DNA of 55,199 bases from Roseicyclus amphidinii. Its GTDB lineage: Bacteria; Pseudomonadota; Alphaproteobacteria; Rhodobacterales; Rhodobacteraceae. Below are positions 52,895 through 55,199 of this stretch, one piece after another. The number at the start of each line of letters is the position of its first letter. The first letter of the stretch is position 1. A model generated the notes under the pieces. The model searched no databases, was not told the DNA's origin, and worked only from the letters and a program-made list of their open reading frames with translations. The stretch covers positions 1-55,199 of the forward strand of contig NZ_JASJOE010000021.1 in NCBI RefSeq assembly GCF_030163755.1, given 5' to 3'. The translations under genes and the position numbers were made by a program.

Positions 52895-54978
52895 TGACAA
52901 CAGATGTAACGATTTCCGCCGGCCGGGCCGCGCCGCTCGGTGCCATTTTCGACGGCGAAGGGGTGAACTTCGCCGTCTTCTCGGCCCATGCCACGCGCAT
53001 GGTGCTGTGCCTGTTTGCCGAGGACGGGCGAGAGACGCATCGCATCCCCCTGCCCGAGCGCGACGGCGACGTCTGGCACGGCCATATCGCGGGGCTGCGC
53101 CCCGGCCAGCGTTACGGCTACCGCGCCCACGGCCCCTACGCGCCCCATCAGGGGCACCGCTTCAACCCCAACAAGCTGCTGATCGACCCCTACGCCCGCC
53201 GCCTCACGGGCCAGCCGCACTGGCACGATGCGCTCTATGGCTATGACATCGCCCGCGATGACCTGAGCTTTTCCACGCTCGACAGCGCGCCCTTTATGCC
53301 GCGTTCGGTGGTGGTGGACCCCAGTTTCAGCTGGGGCAATGACCGCCCGCCCGAGACACCGGTCGAGGAGAGCGTGATCTACGAGGCCCATGTGAAGGGC
53401 CTCACGCGGCTGCACCCCACAGCCTCGCCCAAGGGCCGCTTCCTCGGCCTCGCCTCCGACCCGATGCTGGAGCATTACACGAAGCTCGGCATCACGGCGG
53501 TGGAGCTTCTGCCGGTCCACGCCTTCGTCGACGACAAGTTCCTGCACGACAAGGGGCTGACGAATTACTGGGGCTACCAGACGCTCGGCTTCTTCGCCCC
53601 CGACCCGCGCTACCTGTCGGGCGATGACATCTCCGAGTTTCAGCAGATGGTCGCGCGGCTGCATTCCGCGGGGATCGAGGTGATCCTAGACGTGGTCTAC
53701 AACCACACCTGCGAGGGAACCGAGCTTGGCCCGACGCTGGCCTTCCGCGGCCTCGACAACGCCAGCTACTACCGGCTGGCCGAGGACCGGCGCTTCTACA
53801 TCAACGACACCGGCACCGGGAACACGGTGAACGTGGATCACCCGATGGTCCTGCGCATGATCATGGATTCGCTGCGCTACTGGGTCGAGGTGATGCATGT
53901 CGACGGCTTCCGCTTCGACCTCTGCGCCACGCTGGGCCGCAGGGGCAACGAGGGTTTCGACCCCGGCGCGGCCTTCTTCGACGCGGTGCGGCAGGACCCG
54001 ACGCTGGCCCGCGTGAAGCTGATCGCCGAGCCCTGGGACATCGGGCCGGGCGGCTACCAGCTGGGCGCGTTCCCGCCGCCCTTCCTCGAATGGAACGACC
54101 GCTTCCGCGACGCGGTGCGCCAATACTGGCGCGGCGACGCAGGCCAGGTTCCGCGGCTCGCGGACCGGATCACCGGCTCGGCGCAGCAGTTCGACCACTC
54201 GGGGCGGCCCGCGACCTCATCGGTCAACCTCATCACCGCCCATGACGGTTTCACCCTGACCGACGTGGTCAGCTATGACACGCGCCACAACCACGCCAAT
54301 GGCGAGGGCAACCGCGACGGGCACGGGGCGAATTATTCCGACAACATGGGCGTCGAAGGCCCCACCGCCGACCCCGCCATCCGCGCCGCCCGCGCGCGTC
54401 GCAAGCGCAACATGCTGGCCACGCTGCTGCTGTCGCAGGGCGTGCCGATGCTGCTGGCGGGCGACGAGATCGGCAACACGCAATCGGGCAACAACAACGC
54501 CTATGCGCAGGACAACGAGATCGGCTGGATCGGCTGGGAGGGCGCGGACGAGACGCTGACCGAGGCGGTCGCGGCCCTGATCGCCTTCCGCCGCGCGCAT
54601 CCGATCCTGCGGCAGAAACGCTTCCTGCACGCCCGCGAACGCGCCGTCGACGGGCTGCCGGACCTGTTCTGGTGGCGCGAGGACGGGGCCGAGATGACCG
54701 ATGCCGATTGGCATGACGACACCCGCCGCCTCCTCTGCGTCGAGAAACGCACCGCCGCCGGAACCCCGCCCTATGCCGCGCTGGAAACCGCGGTCTTCCT
54801 TGTCTTCAACGCGGGTTCAGCCACGTCGGTCACCCTTCCCCCCGCCCCCCGCGGGATGGGCTGGGTCGCCCGCATCGACACGTCCGAGGACGCCGTCGCC
54901 GTCGAACGCCCCGCCGCGGGCCGCATCGCCTGCCCCGCCGACTGCGTTCTGGCGCTGGTGCTGGAGGCGCAGGCGTGA
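52894..54978 (+). CDS. glgX: Glycogen debranching enzyme (isoamylase type)
   Basis: The 694-residue GH13_11 enzyme has an N-terminal CBM48-like domain (GAIFDGEGVNFAVFSAHATRMVLCLF), YEAHVKGLTRLHP, the catalytic Asp342 in GFRFDLCATLG, Glu379 in LIAEPWDIGPGGYQLG and Asp451 in ITAHDGFTLTD. It removes alpha-1,6 branches left after phosphorylase action, giving maltodextrins. Overlaps glgA by one base and the next frame by 4 bp (GTGA). Confidence 0.97.
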   Translation: MTTDVTISAGRAAPLGAIFDGEGVNFAVFSAHATRMVLCLFAEDGRETHRIPLPERDGDVWHGHIAGLRPGQRYGYRAHGPYAPHQGHRFNPNKLLIDPYARRLTGQPHWHDALYGYDIARDDLSFSTLDSAPFMPRSVVVDPSFSWGNDRPPETPVEESVIYEAHVKGLTRLHPTASPKGRFLGLASDPMLEHYTKLGITAVELLPVHAFVDDKFLHDKGLTNYWGYQTLGFFAPDPRYLSGDDISEFQQMVARLHSAGIEVILDVVYNHTCEGTELGPTLAFRGLDNASYYRLAEDRRFYINDTGTGNTVNVDHPMVLRMIMDSLRYWVEVMHVDGFRFDLCATLGRRGNEGFDPGAAFFDAVRQDPTLARVKLIAEPWDIGPGGYQLGAFPPPFLEWNDRFRDAVRQYWRGDAGQVPRLADRITGSAQQFDHSGRPATSSVNLITAHDGFTLTDVVSYDTRHNHANGEGNRDGHGANYSDNMGVEGPTADPAIRAARARRKRNMLATLLLSQGVPMLLAGDEIGNTQSGNNNAYAQDNEIGWIGWEGADETLTEAVAALIAFRRAHPILRQKRFLHARERAVDGLPDLFWWREDGAEMTDADWHDDTRRLLCVEKRTAAGTPPYAALETAVFLVFNAGSATSVTLPPAPRGMGWVARIDTSEDAVAVERPAAGRIACPADCVLALVLEAQA

Positions 54979-55199
54979 ACGACCCCGTGATGCAGCTGGC
55001 CGAGGCCATGGGCCTCCTGCCCCGCTACACCGACCAGACCGGGCTGGTGCGCGAAACGGGCCGCGAGACCGCGCAGGCGCTGCTCGCCGCCATGGGCATG
55101 GAGGCCGCGACCGAGGCGCAGGCCACGGCGCTCGATTCGTTCTACGTCGACGGCATTCGTCGCAACATCCCGTTCCTGTCGGCGCTGATGAACCATCCG
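54975..55199 (+). CDS. Partial frame: 4-alpha-glucanotransferase-like N-terminus running into biotin-carboxylase-like sequence
   Basis: The frame starts at GTG 54975 (GTGA overlap with the glgX stop) and is open to the window edge, 75 codons. Residues 1-~50 (MNDPVMQLAEAMGLLPRYTD, then VRETGRETAQALLAAMG) look like the start of MalQ, which fits a glycogen operon. From about residue 55 the sequence LDSFYVDGIRRNIPFLSALM is typical of the C-terminal part of propionyl-CoA/acyl-CoA carboxylase biotin-carboxylase subunits. The two halves do not belong to one known protein. A contig-end chimera or a rearrangement is likely (junction about 55115-55140). Confidence 0.55.
   Translation, partial: MNDPVMQLAEAMGLLPRYTDQTGLVRETGRETAQALLAAMGMEAATEAQATALDSFYVDGIRRNIPFLSALMNHP

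Overview
The window is GC-rich chromosomal DNA of an alphaproteobacterium, most probably a marine Rhodobacterales (Roseobacter/Paracoccaceae) species. The grounds are the strong G/C third-position bias, the choline cluster arranged choXWV / betI-betC-betB-betA, a 3-oxoadipyl-CoA-type thiolase, a katG/oxyR divergon, a cysteate-lyase-like gene and amylosucrase beside a glg operon. No rRNA, tRNA, CRISPR array, prophage or insertion sequence was seen. Both ends are cut inside genes.

Layout, left to right. 1-1943 (-): the N-terminal part of a large secreted YadA-like repeat protein. 2237-3241 (+): a glycosyltransferase-like protein. 3378-5427 (-): clpX and clpP. 5549-6775 (+): a protein with only the FAD-binding half of a photolyase/cryptochrome. 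6863-7651 (-): a creatininase-family hydrolase. 7818-12432: glutaryl-CoA dehydrogenase, thiolase and a FadJ-type fusion, together enough to take glutaryl-CoA to acetyl-CoA. 12440-20736: choline uptake (choXWV) divergent from betICBA, turning choline-O-sulfate and choline into glycine betaine. 20802-23808 (-): a membrane protein / MoxR ATPase / metallopeptidase-VWA operon of unknown role. 23929-25305: phosphomannomutase. 25378-28781: a hydantoinase, VOC protein, racemase and DapA-like aldolase operon. 29094-34648: a sugar ABC transporter (no ATPase gene) with a GH5-like glycosidase and a divergent LacI regulator. 34744-37993: katG and oxyR. 37998-41396: racemase plus cysteate/D-cysteine lyase, divergent from an oxalate-CoA-ligase-like enzyme. 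41533-43383: panE and a PhyH-type dioxygenase. 43427-55199: amylosucrase, divergent from glgP-glgB-glgC-glgA-glgX and the start of a malQ-like frame.

The window is mostly a set of catabolic and storage modules, each with its own regulator: BetI, LacI and OxyR, and probable LacI-type operators between amylosucrase and glg. Amylosucrase can build alpha-glucan directly from sucrose while glgC/A/B build it from glucose-1-phosphate; glgP, glgX and a MalQ-like enzyme would remodel and degrade it.

The most unusual non-coding signal is a family of tandem perfect palindromes in three convergent gene junctions (3251-3357, 20738-20802, 42523-42567). Their centres are 22-23 bp apart. The axis is TTGCAA, CTGCAG or CTCGAG, while the arms differ from unit to unit. 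A fourth convergent junction (6781-6818) carries two perfect DnaA-box 9-mers in inverted orientation. The last ~75 bp of the window reads in frame from a MalQ-like N-terminus into sequence typical of a biotin-carboxylase subunit, which suggests a chimeric contig end or a rearrangement.
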